Shown piece after piece: positions 23,287-34,456 of a stretch of DNA of 64,000 bases. The notes under the pieces were generated by a model. That model saw nothing but the letters and a program-made list of their open reading frames with translations, was not told the DNA's origin and did no database searches. This DNA comes from Siphonodentalium dalli (Eukaryota; Mollusca; Scaphopoda; Gadilida; Siphonodentaliidae), in assembly GCA_032622095.1 (NCBI GenBank), contig CP136068.1:125433989-125497988 (forward strand), given 5' to 3'. Every line of letters begins with the position of its first letter. Position 1 is the stretch's first letter. The position numbers and the translations under genes are program-made.

Positions 23287-23995
23287 AGTGTTAACGATGT
23301 CCCGTTACGACTAAATAATGTCCCATACACGTGATTTTAGTGTTAACGATGTCCCGTTACGACTAAATAATGTCCCATACACGCGATTTTAGTGTTAACG
23401 ATGTCCCGTTACGACTAAATAATGTCCCATACACGCGATTTTAGTGTTAACGATGTCCCATTACGACTAAATAAGTATCCATACACGGGAGTGTTAGTGT
23501 TAAAGATGTCCAATTACGACTAAATAATGTCCCATACACGGGAGTGTTAGGGTTAATAATGCCACATACACGATAGTCTTAGGGTTAATAATGTCACATA
23601 CATGAGAGTGTTAGGGTTAATAATGTCACATACACGAGAGTGTTATGGTTAATAATGTCCCATACACGGGAGTGTTATGGTTAATAATGTCACATACACG
23701 AGAGTGTTAGGGTTAATAATGTCACATACACGACAGTGTTATGGTTAATATTATCACATACGCGAGAGTGTTAGGGTAAAATAATGTCACATACACGAGA
23801 GTGTTAGGGTTAATAATGTCACATACACGAGAGTGTTAGGGTTAATAATTTCACATATACGAGAGTGTTAAGGTCAATAATGTCACAACAACGAGAGTGT
23901 TATGGTTAATAATGTCCCATATTCGAGAGTGTTAAGGTTAATAATGTCCCACATACGAGGGTGTTAAGGTTAATAATGTCCCATACACGAGAGAT
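23287..23995 (+). repeat. 52-bp then 32-bp minisatellite with GTTAGGGTTA cores
   Basis: Four to five 52-bp units (AGTGTTAACGATGTCCC...) at 23287-23540 grade into about fourteen 32-bp units (GTTAGGGTTAATAATGTCAC plus ATACACGAGAGT) up to 23995. The short unit is the long one after loss of 20 bp. Many units carry TTAGGG next to TTA, echoing telomere repeats, but spacing and direction do not make a telomere. The array lies about 30 bp upstream, in transcript direction, of the acceptor of the 23050-23255 exon, so it would be intronic. Confidence 0.8.
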
Positions 23996-24254
23996 ATCCC
24001 GTCCGATTTGGCACAAAAATTGACAAATGTCCAATTCCAATATTCACCTTTACCGTGAAAAAGACGAATTTAAAATACTTGAAACCCTCATCACCATTCA
24101 CTAGCGGAGGCATCGCGAAAATCCACACCACAATCCATAAGTAATACGTCGAAAGCAATCACAGTAGCTCATTGTTAATAACGCTATTTATTATCTACCG
24201 CGTTTGTGCGACAGAACCATGAACGCTCCATATAATAGTCGATCGTTGGAAATT

Positions 24255-24363
24255 TTGGAAGGCTGAAAAAATTCATTTGAAAGTTGATATATGGCCACCA
24301 AAACCTAGTATTAATGGGCGCATGAGTCCGATTGAATTATTTTCCGGGGTTGAACACACACAT
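24255..24363 (+). pseudogene. Copia-like integrase C-terminal relic
   Basis: The frame reads LKVDIWPPKPSINGRMSPIE followed by LFSGVEHTHID, matching the degraded copy at 2767-2935. The SP-x-E-x-F-S-G arrangement fits the region after the catalytic core of Ty1/copia integrases. The relic is cut at 24364 by the tail of another retroelement. Confidence 0.45.
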
Positions 24364-24520
24364 ATTGATTGATTGATTGTTTATTTGTACAATATTTACA
24401 AACATAATTCTAACAGAGAAATATTCAGAAATAAACATGATTATATTGTACAGGAGCGGCATGGCCAAATAGGCCGTCTTCCCACCGCCCCTGTATGGAA
24501 AAGAAACTTTTTAGTAAAAA
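24364..24520 (-). mobile_element. 3' end of a minus-strand non-LTR retrotransposon, with hairpin
   Basis: The (ATTG)n run at 24363-24378 is the simple tail, and the sequence beyond it reads as a 3' UTR on the minus strand. A strong hairpin at 24450-24496 has CAGGAGCGG pairing with CCGCCCCTG and an inner ATGGCC/GGCCGT stem. The element at 27746-28867 has an equivalent hairpin in the same place, so the two belong to related families. No reverse transcriptase remains here. Confidence 0.5.
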
Positions 24521-25720
24521 TTATGACAACGTGAATTATAGTAACATCTAAATACACGGAAATAATATGAACAAAATATGTATGAATGGCGTATCCAAAC
24601 CATTTAAAGTGTACATAGTATGTTGGTATATGTAATGGTTTTATGTACTGGTTGAACCAAGCACTGGGCCAATATTACTGTATCATAAGTGCAGTGAGTA
24701 TGGCTGAAATATAGTTTTAGACTATATGACCAAAATGAGAGCATTTTAAAGATCGCTGTTCGTTTTGTTCATATCCATCAGTTCTGTTCATAAAGGGTAA
24801 GGTTACATATAATCCAGCCAATATAAAAGGTGAACGCGCATAGGTTGATTTTATGGCGTCAAATCGGACACGGAATCTTTAATAGAACTCAATGTCTGCG
24901 CAGTGAAAAAATGAAACCATCCTTATCAACAAGAACGTGAAAAAATAGATGTTCATTGTTAATAATTAATAAAAACGAGATGTAGCATGTTGAAATGTTA
25001 TGTCAACATTATCTATTACACTGTTGTCAACAAAATTTAATATCACCATTGACAGTTGGGATTCAAAACATTAGTTGAAAATCTCTATTTTGCAGAATAT
25101 TTTTAAATGCTGTGACCTTTTCTAATGTTCTCTTTCGTCATTTACTCCTCTTATTTGAAAATAATGGTGCTCTTAATGCAAAAATTCACTATCACATTTG
25201 ATGTTTACATAATGGTTTCAACACACCCCAGCTCGTTATTCAACATATCCTCATGCAAATAGGTTCATAATGGGCGTACATATTCACATAGGTTCATATT
25301 GGGCGGGTTTTATTCTGAAATAAGCTCACTGTGAGCGTGTACCCGTTATTCCGTTGAATGGTGCGGGCCGAAGTGAAAACAAAAGTCCATGCGTCGTGTA
25401 AGTCTTGTCGATGAAAAATGCCAATATGGGCGTATTTGTTATGGAAATATAGTCCCATATTGGACAGTTTAAACAAAACGTGTTGCACGTCCAAAAAGAG
25501 CGTATATATGAGGCTAAATAATGTAAATATGAGTATTTCGCTCATATGAATACGCCCGTCATGTGATTGTTTTCAAGAGAACAGGTTGCGCATATTGGAA
25601 GATTCTTGGTAATGGAAATGATATTTGATTGCACACCATCAACTACCATTAATTTATATGGTGTTTCTATCGTAGCATAATTAGAACATACCTTCGATCA
25701 TATAGGAGGTTTTGGAAGTC
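24521..25720. other. No gene recognised
   Basis: AT-rich DNA, part of which may be the 5' continuation of the minus-strand retroelement at 24364. Phrases built on TTCATATTGGGCG recur between 25240 and 25560. Confidence 0.3.
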
Positions 25721-25725
25721 AGCTA

Positions 25726-26518
25726 CACTCTTAAAACAATAGGTACTTCAGAGTACCTACGTAGGTACTAAGCTTTGTCCCAGGGGGAGTACCAACTTTT
25801 TGGTACTCTGGAGTACCAAAAGTTTAGGTACTCTAGAGTACCAAAATGTTTGGTACTCTAGAGTACCAACTTCTTGGTACTCTAGAGTACCAAATTGTTG
25901 GTACTCTGGATTACCTACTACTTATTTAAGTTCTACCCGGGCATTGTGTATATAATACCCACCCCGCATTATGTCACCGAAGCCATGACGCTCACGATAT
26001 GAAGTGCCAAGAAATATATGTTTTCATGTTACGCCCTATATATTATATGAAGTACCAAAATATCAAGACAGGTATTCTGAAGTATTTAGGTCCAACGCGT
26101 AGCTCCAGCAATTTGGTACTCCAGAGAACAAAACAGCCCAGATACCGGCAAATTTAACAAATGTGACATGTTAGACTCCAAATGATGCTGCCGCGTTTAA
26201 ACATCGAATTAAGTACAAAACCACAAAGACTCCCGTGCATAGTGCTAAATGAAATAATCCGACAGATCTATGACAGCGAGTCGACGGGCGGCCATTTTTT
26301 CACTTTAATTTGATCGTTTGCACATGGCACTCGATATTGACACACCCACGGTCTCACCCAATCAGCATGGAGCCAACGATTGGCCCTCTGTGGAGTACCA
26401 ACTCATCTGGTTCTATAACGCTAAACAGGCTCTAAAGGCTTATAGTACCAAACTGTCTGGTACTATCGCGGCTTTTGGTTCTATGGGGTACCTAAATCAA
26501 TTGCTTTATTTGAGAGTG
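25726..26518. mobile_element. 793-bp DNA transposon with GGTACTCTAGAGTACC palindromes
   Basis: The ends CACTCTTAAAACAAT and its near-complement (ATTGCTTTATTTGAGAGTG) are flanked by TA at 25724-25725 and 26519-26520. Next to the left end, the 16-bp palindrome GGTACTCTAGAGTACC or its halves repeats at least five times within 170 bp, and a few halves recur near the right end. TA duplication points to the Tc1/mariner group or a relative. The frame at 26318-26557 has no known domain. Confidence 0.6.
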
Positions 26519-26546
26519 TATCGACTTTCAAACGAGGAGATGTTAA

Positions 26547-26803
26547 CTCTTCCATGACTGGAGCTGCCTGAACTTTTGCAAAAGCCCTGTGCCAATGCAT
26601 TCTCTAATATATGCGAGGCTCCCATAGGGAGCCTCGCATATATAAGATTATTTATTGGCCTAACAATATTTACTTTGTCCTTTTAAGCCAGTGCATTGTC
26701 TTATATATAAGCGAGGCACCCTATGGGAGACTCGCATATACAAGAGAATACACTGACACGTGATTTTTAATGCTGCACTAGCGCGGCTCCCGTCACGAAA
26801 GGG
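26547..26803. mobile_element. Complete piggyBac-type MITE, copy A
   Basis: Both borders are TTAA (26543-26546, 26804-26807). The ends are CTCTTCCATGACTGGAGC and the complement of CCCTTTCGTGACGGGAGC. Two internal hairpins have GCGAGGCTCCC / GGGAGCCTCGC type cores. It has the same layout and size as the copy at 10178-10443. It begins only 25 bp after the 793-bp element ends. Confidence 0.7.
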
Positions 26804-26954
26804 TTAATTCCTTTTGAATTGTTTCAGGCTAACCAACGAATATCTTATGTGTTCTAAAAATAGGACGCGTTGACTTGCGTCGTTCGACGATACAAATACA
26901 TTTTAGCTGAAACTAGACCTGATCAACATCGGAGTCCAGGAACGCGACAATCGT

Positions 26955-27060
26955 ATCCTGGTCTCGTGTTAGACCATGCCATGAATCTCTACCCTGTCTA
27001 CGCCCGTAGACTAGAGATCATATTCTATCAGTTAAAATCTTTGAAACCTTTTGATGATCT
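26955..27060 (+). repeat. Fragment shared with the hairpin at 41.1 kb
   Basis: GACCATGCCATGAATCTCTA and the following 'cgcccgtag...gatcatattc' match one arm and the loop of the fold-back at 41113-41250. It is probably a single arm of the same MITE family. Confidence 0.45.
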
Positions 27061-27184
27061 GACAGGGCAGTTTATGACATCGAACAAACAGTCAAGCTAC
27101 TATATAATACATTTTGAGTTGACAATGTTCGTTAGTAATTTATTCCATAGTATAGGTGAGGATCCCTGCTCGATGTAGAATGAT

Positions 27185-27505
27185 TTGGGGGACTTTGTTG
27201 AGTTGATGTAGATGTGTATCGCTTACAATCATGGAAGTTTTCCCGGCTAATCAATTAAATGTTTATAGCAATATCGATTCACAAAAGTCACAATAAATAT
27301 GCAACCTCGAGTTATGATCCATGGTATAGCTAATTAAGGTACGATGAAAAAGCCTTTTAAGGAACAAGTGTTAACAAAGACATTTATTCCCTGTGTTGTT
27401 TATTCATTGTTAGAAAGTTCCCCGTTAAGCAGGTCAGAACATCAAATAGTTCGCAGGTTTTGATTGGTTGGAATGTGATCTCTACTGACGTATTTAATTA
27501 CCTCT
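27185..27505 (+). repeat. Dispersed repeat shared with 59.2 kb and 33.7 kb
   Basis: 27185-27265 matches 33733-33806 (GTGGAAGTTTTCGCGGC-like phrase). 27275-27505 matches 59163-59350 (TTCATTGTTAGAAAGTTCCC and neighbours) with small indels. The three sites carry different parts of one element. The right part is the sequence just outside the 40-bp satellite, which suggests the satellite expanded inside or beside a member of this family. Confidence 0.55.
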
Positions 27506-27527
27506 GGTATAGCATATAGAATACTAG

Positions 27528-27745
27528 CAGGGTTACCCGGCGTTGCCCAGGTTAAAGTGATGTGAAACCCTCTGTTTTTTGTGGATATATGGTGGGAATA
27601 GAGGATACTATTGTTCAAAGTATTACACATATTCTCATAAATTATATGTCCAAATAGCATCACAAAACATGATTCTTACACATGGAATATAAGTAGTAGC
27701 CCACCTTGTCGGATCAGAGTGATTGTCATTTTGTTTATCGCGATA
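27528..27745 (+). mobile_element. Large degenerate element, locus 2, left part
   Basis: It matches 12631-12810 from GTTACCCGGCGTTGCCCAGG onward and extends through an intact CACCTTGTCGGATC site, the insertion target of the 3.3 kb element at locus 1. It is cut after TTTATCGCGAT by the non-LTR insertion. Confidence 0.65.
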
Positions 27746-28867
27746 GGATAGGATAGGATAGGATATTTTATTTCAATATACACATATTAATGCATAATAC
27801 ATTTGACAAATATTATATTGTATATTCGAGGGGGTGGCATAGTCAGGCTAGACTGTCTTACTGCCACCCCATTAAAGATGAAAAGTTGTTACGATAGATT
27901 TCTTGTACAATGCACGGCTATATACTTATGTATCATACAATGGTTGCATTTAACTGGATTATATACATGGAGGGTATACGTCTAGATAAATCGCTTAATG
28001 GTTACTCGATGGTTTGTCTCTTTCTTGTCGGTGGGATGTTCCTTGGCAGTCGAGTAGGAATGTGCTGAGTGAGGTTGTGGATTGCGATATAGGGGAAGTC
28101 ACTTATTGACGAGCTACCACACAGTCGGGACATCTTTGATTGTTGCATTTAATTGTTGCAGCATATTTTTTAATGCAATCGGCATGTAAACGCCGTTTGA
28201 ATGTGTGTCTAGTTTGGTATGATGTAAATTCGTTATCTAAGTTGTTCCATATAGTTGGATAAGAATGGAATGGTAGTTGTTGGGACCAAGATGTTCTTGG
28301 TTTAAAACAAAACAGTGGGTGCTTTTGCCGGGTGTCTGGTCCGGTTTTGCGTTTGGTAAACATGTCGGTGAATGATTCTATTAAGCGCACATGATACCAA
28401 TCATGCATGAAAACAACCGCTTGTACTTTGTGGATGTCGTAGATTTTGAGTATATTTTCTTTTTTAAAAAGAGGTTCTGTGTGGCTTCTATAATTCTCTT
28501 TACATAAAACTCGTATCGCGCGTTTTTGAAGCATGAACATTTATTTTGACCACAGGGACGTGTCCCCATATTTGAACACCGTAGACAAGATGGCTTTGTA
28601 TTAGAGCATAATATAATGTTTTAAGTGCGCTACCAGGAAAAAAGTGTTTAACTTTATTGATGTGGTATATGGCATTCACCATTTTAGAACAAACAGAGGA
28701 CACATGTTTTTTGAAAGTCAGGTTTTCATCTATATGGATTCCTAAGAATTTTGTGGAGGATTCGTGCTCAAGATTCCCTATCTTGTTTAGTTCCGTATTA
28801 TTTAAGTAAATCTTTATAAAGTTCCATTTGTCATCATTGTTATCTGGGTGTATTAGCATATTAATTA
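27746..28867 (-). mobile_element. 5'-truncated non-LTR retrotransposon
   Basis: The minus-strand insertion ends in a (TATCC)n tail (27746-27768). It has a 3' UTR hairpin at 27829-27868 (GGGGTGGCA pairing with TGCCACCCC) and is flanked by GCGAT on both sides, a short target duplication. Only the C-terminal part of the reverse transcriptase ORF is left. The host repeat resumes at 28868, exactly where locus 1 reads straight through at 16160. Confidence 0.75.
28103..28859 (-). pseudogene. Non-LTR reverse transcriptase C-terminus, frameshifted
   Basis: The first frame (28859 to about 28530) contains KFLGIHIDENLTFKKHVSSV and LIQSHLVYGVQIWG, the end of the palm and the thumb of Jockey/CR1-type reverse transcriptases. 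A one-base shift near 28530 moves to the second frame. That frame continues with LQKRAIRVLCKENYRSHTEP, the typical link to the tail region, and ends in a Cys/His-containing tail (CNNQRCPDC) with a stop at 28103. The catalytic YADD motif lies upstream of the truncation and is missing. The copy is non-functional. Confidence 0.8.
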
Positions 28868-31760
28868 GCGAATTAGCGATTAATCCGTCCCACCAATAAA
28901 GAACTATTTATTTATTTACAACTGCGTATACTTCAGACGTTATAACATGAACATCATAAACACATTAGTTCGCAAAAATAAAAGGCGACAATTGGGTTTT
29001 ACATAGAGATGTATACAGCCAATCTAGTGTGTTTGACTAAGATTTTGATGACACCTGGTTATCATATATCCATGAAGATATAGATGTTTTAAAAAAATGT
29101 CCAGGTGCTCCTCTGTTCATTGTGCTATATTCTGGCTAATTATTCTCAGTTTAAAAGAAATGTTGCCATGCAACTATATCAGCTACACGTTCCCGACACA
29201 GAGCGAGATTTTGAGTTGTTTATGTTAGGCGATGAGTATGTTCTAACAAATGAAAGATATCCTCTGTATATTGGGCAGATACAACCTTGTCAGATGTCAG
29301 TATTGGAGGATCATGACAAGTCATGTGCCACTGACCCGTTTTCTTTTATCTCAGAAGAAATTATACATGACGGCACACTGTGACCACTATTGTTGAACAG
29401 GCCTTCTATACAATCCATATCTCTTGTAATTTTTTTATGGAAATTATGTTGAATGGGGCAGTCACAATTGTGTTGTAATATTAACATGAGCTATTCTAAT
29501 ATTTTAACATGCACCAAATGTTATCTTCCTCGTAAAAAGTTACCACTGTTAGAACGCCTTGGTGCCATCTCGAGTTTACCCCGTGAAGATATATATAGAA
29601 CACATACAGACATACATATATTTGCAAATATATCTAGGCACCAAATGTGACGTTTATAACACGCTCAATGTGATTCCTCGTATCATTTGAGAAGAATGTG
29701 TATGAATTTGATGTTAGTTGGCACTAAACATATTTCTATCAGTTGTGGTGATCCGCCCGTCCCTATTTCAGACTCAAGCGGCGCCACATTTGACATCATT
29801 AAACCACAAACTTAGACTCATTATGGAGATGAATATATATAAAATTGTTGAACAATGGCAAGTATACAAATTTGTATCCCATTTAGGGTCCCCATATCTC
29901 CCACCCAAACGGTACCAATTTGGCGTATTTAAACCACAAGATAAGATTACTCGTATCACGGAGAAAAATATGTATCAGTCTGGTGGAAATCGGCGCTAAA
30001 CATATTGTTTATCTATGTTTGTGTCTCTCTCACCCTATGTGGACCCCTCTCTCTCGAGTGGCACCATTTTTGACATCTTTAAACCACACAATTAGACTCC
30101 TGATATCACGGAGATAAATATGTATAAGTTTGGTGCTAATCGGCGACTAAACAATTCTCTTTTTTTTATCAAATTTAGTGCCCACCACACACCCACACCA
30201 TCTCTCACACAAACAGCACCAATATAGCGTCTTTAACTGACATGATTTGATTCCTCGTATCATGGATAAGAATGTGCAGCAATTTGGTGGAAATTGGGGC
30301 TAAAATTATTTGTATCAATGTTGGTGCCCCTCTCCATTTCAGTGCACCCCTGAATCGAATGATGCCACGTTTGACACCTTTAAGCCACCCCATTAGACAC
30401 CAGGTCCTCATACCGTGTGGATGATTTTGTATAAGTATTTGTATACAATTGTCGAGTATACAAATTCGTATGAAATTTATGGCCCCCATATCTCTCATCC
30501 AAACGGCACAAATTTGGCTTATCTAAACCACACGATTAGATTTGTCGTACCAGGGAGAATATGAATCAATCTGGTGGAAATCAGCGCTAAACATATTGTT
30601 CATCTTGTTTGTGTTCCTCTTACCCTCCATGAATCCTGACTTGAATGGTCCCACTTGTGACAGCTTGTGACATCCCTAAACCACACAATGAGACTCCTGA
30701 TATCATGGAGATAATTATTGATAAGTTTGGTAAACCAATTTTGATCAAATTTAGTGCCCACTAACCCCCATCTCTCACCCAAACAGCACCAACATGGCGT
30801 CTTTAAATCACACGATTAGACTCCTCGTATCATGGATAAGAATGCATATCATTTGGTGGAAATTGGCGCTAAAATTATTGCGTATCAATTTTGGTGCCCC
30901 TCTGCCTTTCAGTTCAAAACTGACTCGAATAACGCCACTTTTGACAGATTTAAGCCACACCATTAGACTCCTCATACCATGGGGATGATATTGAAAAAGT
31001 GTGGTGGCAATCGGCGACTAAGCACATTCTTATCAAATTGAAAATGCCCCTCCCACAATCTTTTATCCAAACGACAGATTGGAGTCTTTAAATTGCACAA
31101 TTAGATTGCTTGTATCATGGAGAAGAATATATATCAATTTGGTGGAAATCGCCGCTAAAATTAGTTTTTATTAATTTTGGCCCCCATCTCCCGTTCCGTG
31201 CAACCCTGACGCGCATGATGCCACGTTTGACATATTTAAACAACACTATTAGATTCTTCATATCATGGGCATGATTATATAAAAGTTTCGTGGCAATCGG
31301 AGGCAACATTTTTTCTACCCCTCCCCCTTTTCTGTCCCTGACAACGGCGTCACTATAGAAAGTTCTAACCCACACCATTATCAAAAGTTACCCCTAGTAT
31401 ACCGTTTTGTGACATCTAGATGGTCCATCGGCGCTAAACTTAGTTGATCAATTTTTGGTGCCGCTCTCCCCTTCCGTGCTTCCCTGACTCGAACGGCGCC
31501 ACTCTTGACATATTTAAACCACACCATCAGATTCTTTATATCATGTGGATGATTATATATAAGTTTTGTGGCAATCGGCGACAATTTTTTTTCTGCCCCT
31601 TCCCCTTTTCTGCCTTTGACAACAACGGCGTCATTTTAGAAAATACTAACTCTCACCATTATCTTTCTCGTAAAAAGTTATCCCTAGTAGACCCACTTGG
31701 TGCCATCTAGATGGTCCCCTGTGGATTTATATAGAACACAGACAGACAGACAGACATTCG

Positions 31761-31775
<15 letters not shown>
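28868..31775 (+). mobile_element. Large degenerate element, locus 2, right part
   Basis: It corresponds to 16160-18425. The repeat block is longer here (about 29530-31660, against 1.5 kb at locus 1). It is bounded on both sides by copies of CTCGTAAAAAGTTA ... TTGGTGCCATCT and ends in CAGACAGACAGACATTCGCA followed by an (AT)n run. Repeat units are near 140-150 bp with heavy divergence. Short apparent genes in it are repeats of one degenerate reading. Confidence 0.65.
29050..29383 (+). pseudogene. Coding-like relic carried by the large element
   Basis: Two frames look protein-like. 29051-29140 reads DTWLSYIHEDIDVLKKCPGA then PLFIVLYSG and a stop. A second frame to 29383 contains LHVPDTERDFELFMLGDEY and YPLYIGQIQP. 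Locus 1 (16330-16650) holds the same segment with extra stops. This may be a captured host exon or the last trace of the element's own protein. I cannot name the family. Confidence 0.35.

Positions 31776-31805
<30 letters not shown>
31776..31805. repeat. (AT)n microsatellite
   Basis: An alternating AT run of more than 30 bases joins the tail of the large element to the next inverted-repeat element. Similar runs occur at 32289-32311 and 41286-41314. Confidence 0.85.
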
Positions 31806-31808
<3 letters not shown>

Positions 31809-33097
31809 GCTAGTGTCGTCGTTTAAACGGTTTATGTGTGTGAGGGGGGTTTGAGATCTATTGGGCGATGCTCTGCCGAGTCCAATATATGCCAAATCCC
31901 CCGAGCGGACATATAGGGTGCATTTACACTGATATAGAACTGTATACAGATATGTATGAAGTCACGTGTCGCGCATCACTGTGATCACAATATGATTACT
32001 AATAGTGAACGCGCGCTGATCAGTACTCTAGTAATTGGCAATTCACTACGAGTCGTTTCAGTTTAGGCCAGACATAAAAATGGATCTACCATCAGCAGAC
32101 AACAGCGATATGGTATGTGCCGCATGTATTTAAAGTGTATCCTTATACCACTTGACAATGGTTCGAAGAAAGAATGAAAATCGCACAGGAATATACAATA
32201 AACAACAGTATACACAAATAGAGGCTAGAGAGCACACATATATCTTTAGATGGAGATTCACCAATATTTAGGATTTCAGGTGATCAACTATATATATATA
32301 TATATATATAGGCCTCCTGTTTGACATCATCTGGGGCATACTGGGCGGTGGTCATTTTGGATCTGTATGGAATGGGTATCCACCCTACAACACCCTTTAT
32401 TTGACCAAATGTAGTAAAATTTCCAACTGATGACAATTTCAATGACAATGTTGACCAAATGTAGGACAATATTGTTTTATTAAATTAACTAGCAGTTTTT
32501 GACTGGCCACGGGGAGGGATCAGGACACAATCTTTCCAAGTGTCTGAAATTTCCAACCTGACACCCGCCCCCATGTTAAGGTTGGAAAATTTCCAGCTGA
32601 TGGCCATTCCAGCCCAATTTTTTTTATAAAAAGTAGGAGATTATGCAAATATTGGTCCGAAAACAATAACTCCCCCCCAATAAAATGTTTGAAAATCAAA
32701 CTACAAGATCATTTTCAACCTATTGTTGGTTTGGAAATTACAGCTAATGTCGTGTCAGGTATGAAATTTCCAACTGTTGAAAATTGTGACCAAAGTTGCC
32801 ACGTCCCTGTCCGTGTTCAATATTCGAAATACACGGGTTGAAATGACAACGAAACTAAAACACATTCGCCAAGCCCGAGTAACAATTAATCAAAACTGAT
32901 TTGCCTGTCGCAGTGCTTCGGCGTTGACCGTGACGTATAGCGGACACGATTTTTCCTCACACGAACTTATACCGTTTTCTTTCTGTGTGCATTTCTATAT
33001 CAACCCGTTTACACTAGTCTGCGTGTAGATATATGTGCAGTTCTATAGCAATGTAAATGCACCCTAACCGTTTAAGTGACAGCATTAGCTACATATT
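31801..33097. mobile_element. 1.3 kb inverted-repeat element
   Basis: The left end (ATGTAGCTAGTG ... TTTAAACGG ... AGGGTGCATTTACA) mirrors the right end (TGTAAATGCACCCT ... CCGTTTAA ... GCATTAGCTACAT). The left arm is interrupted by about 85 bp with its own partial palindrome. Inside, 32080-32112 looks like a first exon (ATGGATCTACCATCAGCAG ... then GTATGT donor). At 32400-32790 the phrase AAATTTCCAACTGATG recurs several times. No transposase domain was identified. Confidence 0.5.
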
Positions 33098-33844
33098 TTA
33101 TTTATCCATCGCTCAAAACTTGCCTTTTGTGGGGGTATTCTGTCATTTTTGCAAGTTTTTCGTTCATTACTTCGATGACCGCATTACATTTATGAGGTCA
33201 AGCAAACTAATTAGTATTCATGACATGGCAAAACGAAGTGTAGCTTAGAGCGAAATAGTTCGTTAGCTTATTATACAGTTATTCTAAGCCGATCTTGTTC
33301 TGATGATTTATATAATTTTTATAGCTAAAACATATATTCTTTTACTAAAATTTGTACCAATAACAGTGCATTATGAACGAAATAAACGTTCTCAAATCCC
33401 AATGACGTCATTTAGGCCAGTTGACGACCCTAGTTACCTGCGCAATTTGAATATATAATTACGTCATGAAAGTAGTACTAACCTAATTAAAGCTACGTTG
33501 ACCTAATAAAGCTACATTGACTTAATAAACGGCTTTATGTAGTCAATAGAGGTAGGGAGTGGTGGATAAATATTGGGCATGCGAGCTTATTAAGAAACAA
33601 ACTTTCAAACGCTATAGTGACTCTTCGTAGCCTTTTATATTATAAACGCCTCGATCAAACATAATTAGTTAACACGTTTCTTAAAAATGTGTTCCACAGT
33701 AGGTAAAGGTTACAGCTCGAGATTGCGTGATTGAGTGGACTTTTTGAGCCGAATGAGATGTAAATCGCTTAAAATCGTGGAAGTTTTCGCGGCCTATCAA
33801 TTAAATGGGGGCATGAGGTTTATCATAACCCATTAACTGTACAA

Positions 33845-34115
33845 TCCAGTACACGTCCCTCTCTCTTTGAAACCCAACTCTACACTACCTTATCTCTGCT
33901 TTATTCATCTCCAAACGCTAATATAATTACCAATTTTATTCATCTTTCAGTTATTTTATTCACTCAAATTCAATTCCAGTACATATCTCTCTGATCCCCC
34001 CAAAATATCTACCTATACTACCTTACCTCTGCTTTTACATATCTAAATACTATACTATATTTATCAATTTTGTTTATCTTTCAGTTATATATTATATTCA
34101 CTCAAATTCATATAC
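33845..34115 (+). repeat. Two-unit tandem duplication, pyrimidine-rich
   Basis: About 130 bp with 'ctaccttatctctgctttta' and 'ttattcatctttcagttat' occur twice in a row (33848-33975, 33976-34115). The repeats contain acceptor-like TTTCAG sequences by chance. Confidence 0.6.
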
Positions 34116-34456
34116 AATTATTGTTATATATTTATACACTAAGTGTTGTCATCACTAAATCCAGCATTGGCTAGTTGCAGTTATTTCTCGGTGAATGCGC
34201 AACGCCTAATAACACCAAGCTAATAACACCATCGATACGTCATTAGGTTTGGAAAGACAAACGCGTAATGCCTTGGGCGCATTTTGACTCGCGCAGGATT
34301 GACTTAATACATAATCGGGTTTCAACATGAAGAGAAATTGTTCCTATTAACTTTTGCCAAGGGTGCTATTGGGTATTTTGGGCTGATCTTGTCACGATAC
34401 ACTTTTCGATTTAAATATATTTACAAAAGTGGCTTTATCGCTAAATGTATATAAAT

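Noticed and set aside
23546-23995. Interstitial telomere (TTAGGG)n
   Set aside because: TTAGGG occurs once per 32-bp unit, embedded in unrelated sequence, not as a contiguous hexamer array.
23970-24158. Minus-strand frame with a signal-peptide-like start (STYYLWIVVWIFAMPPLVNG)
   Set aside because: It has no ATG, no good acceptor and only a weak donor (GTAAAG). Considered as an upstream exon of the secreted-peptide gene but unsupported.
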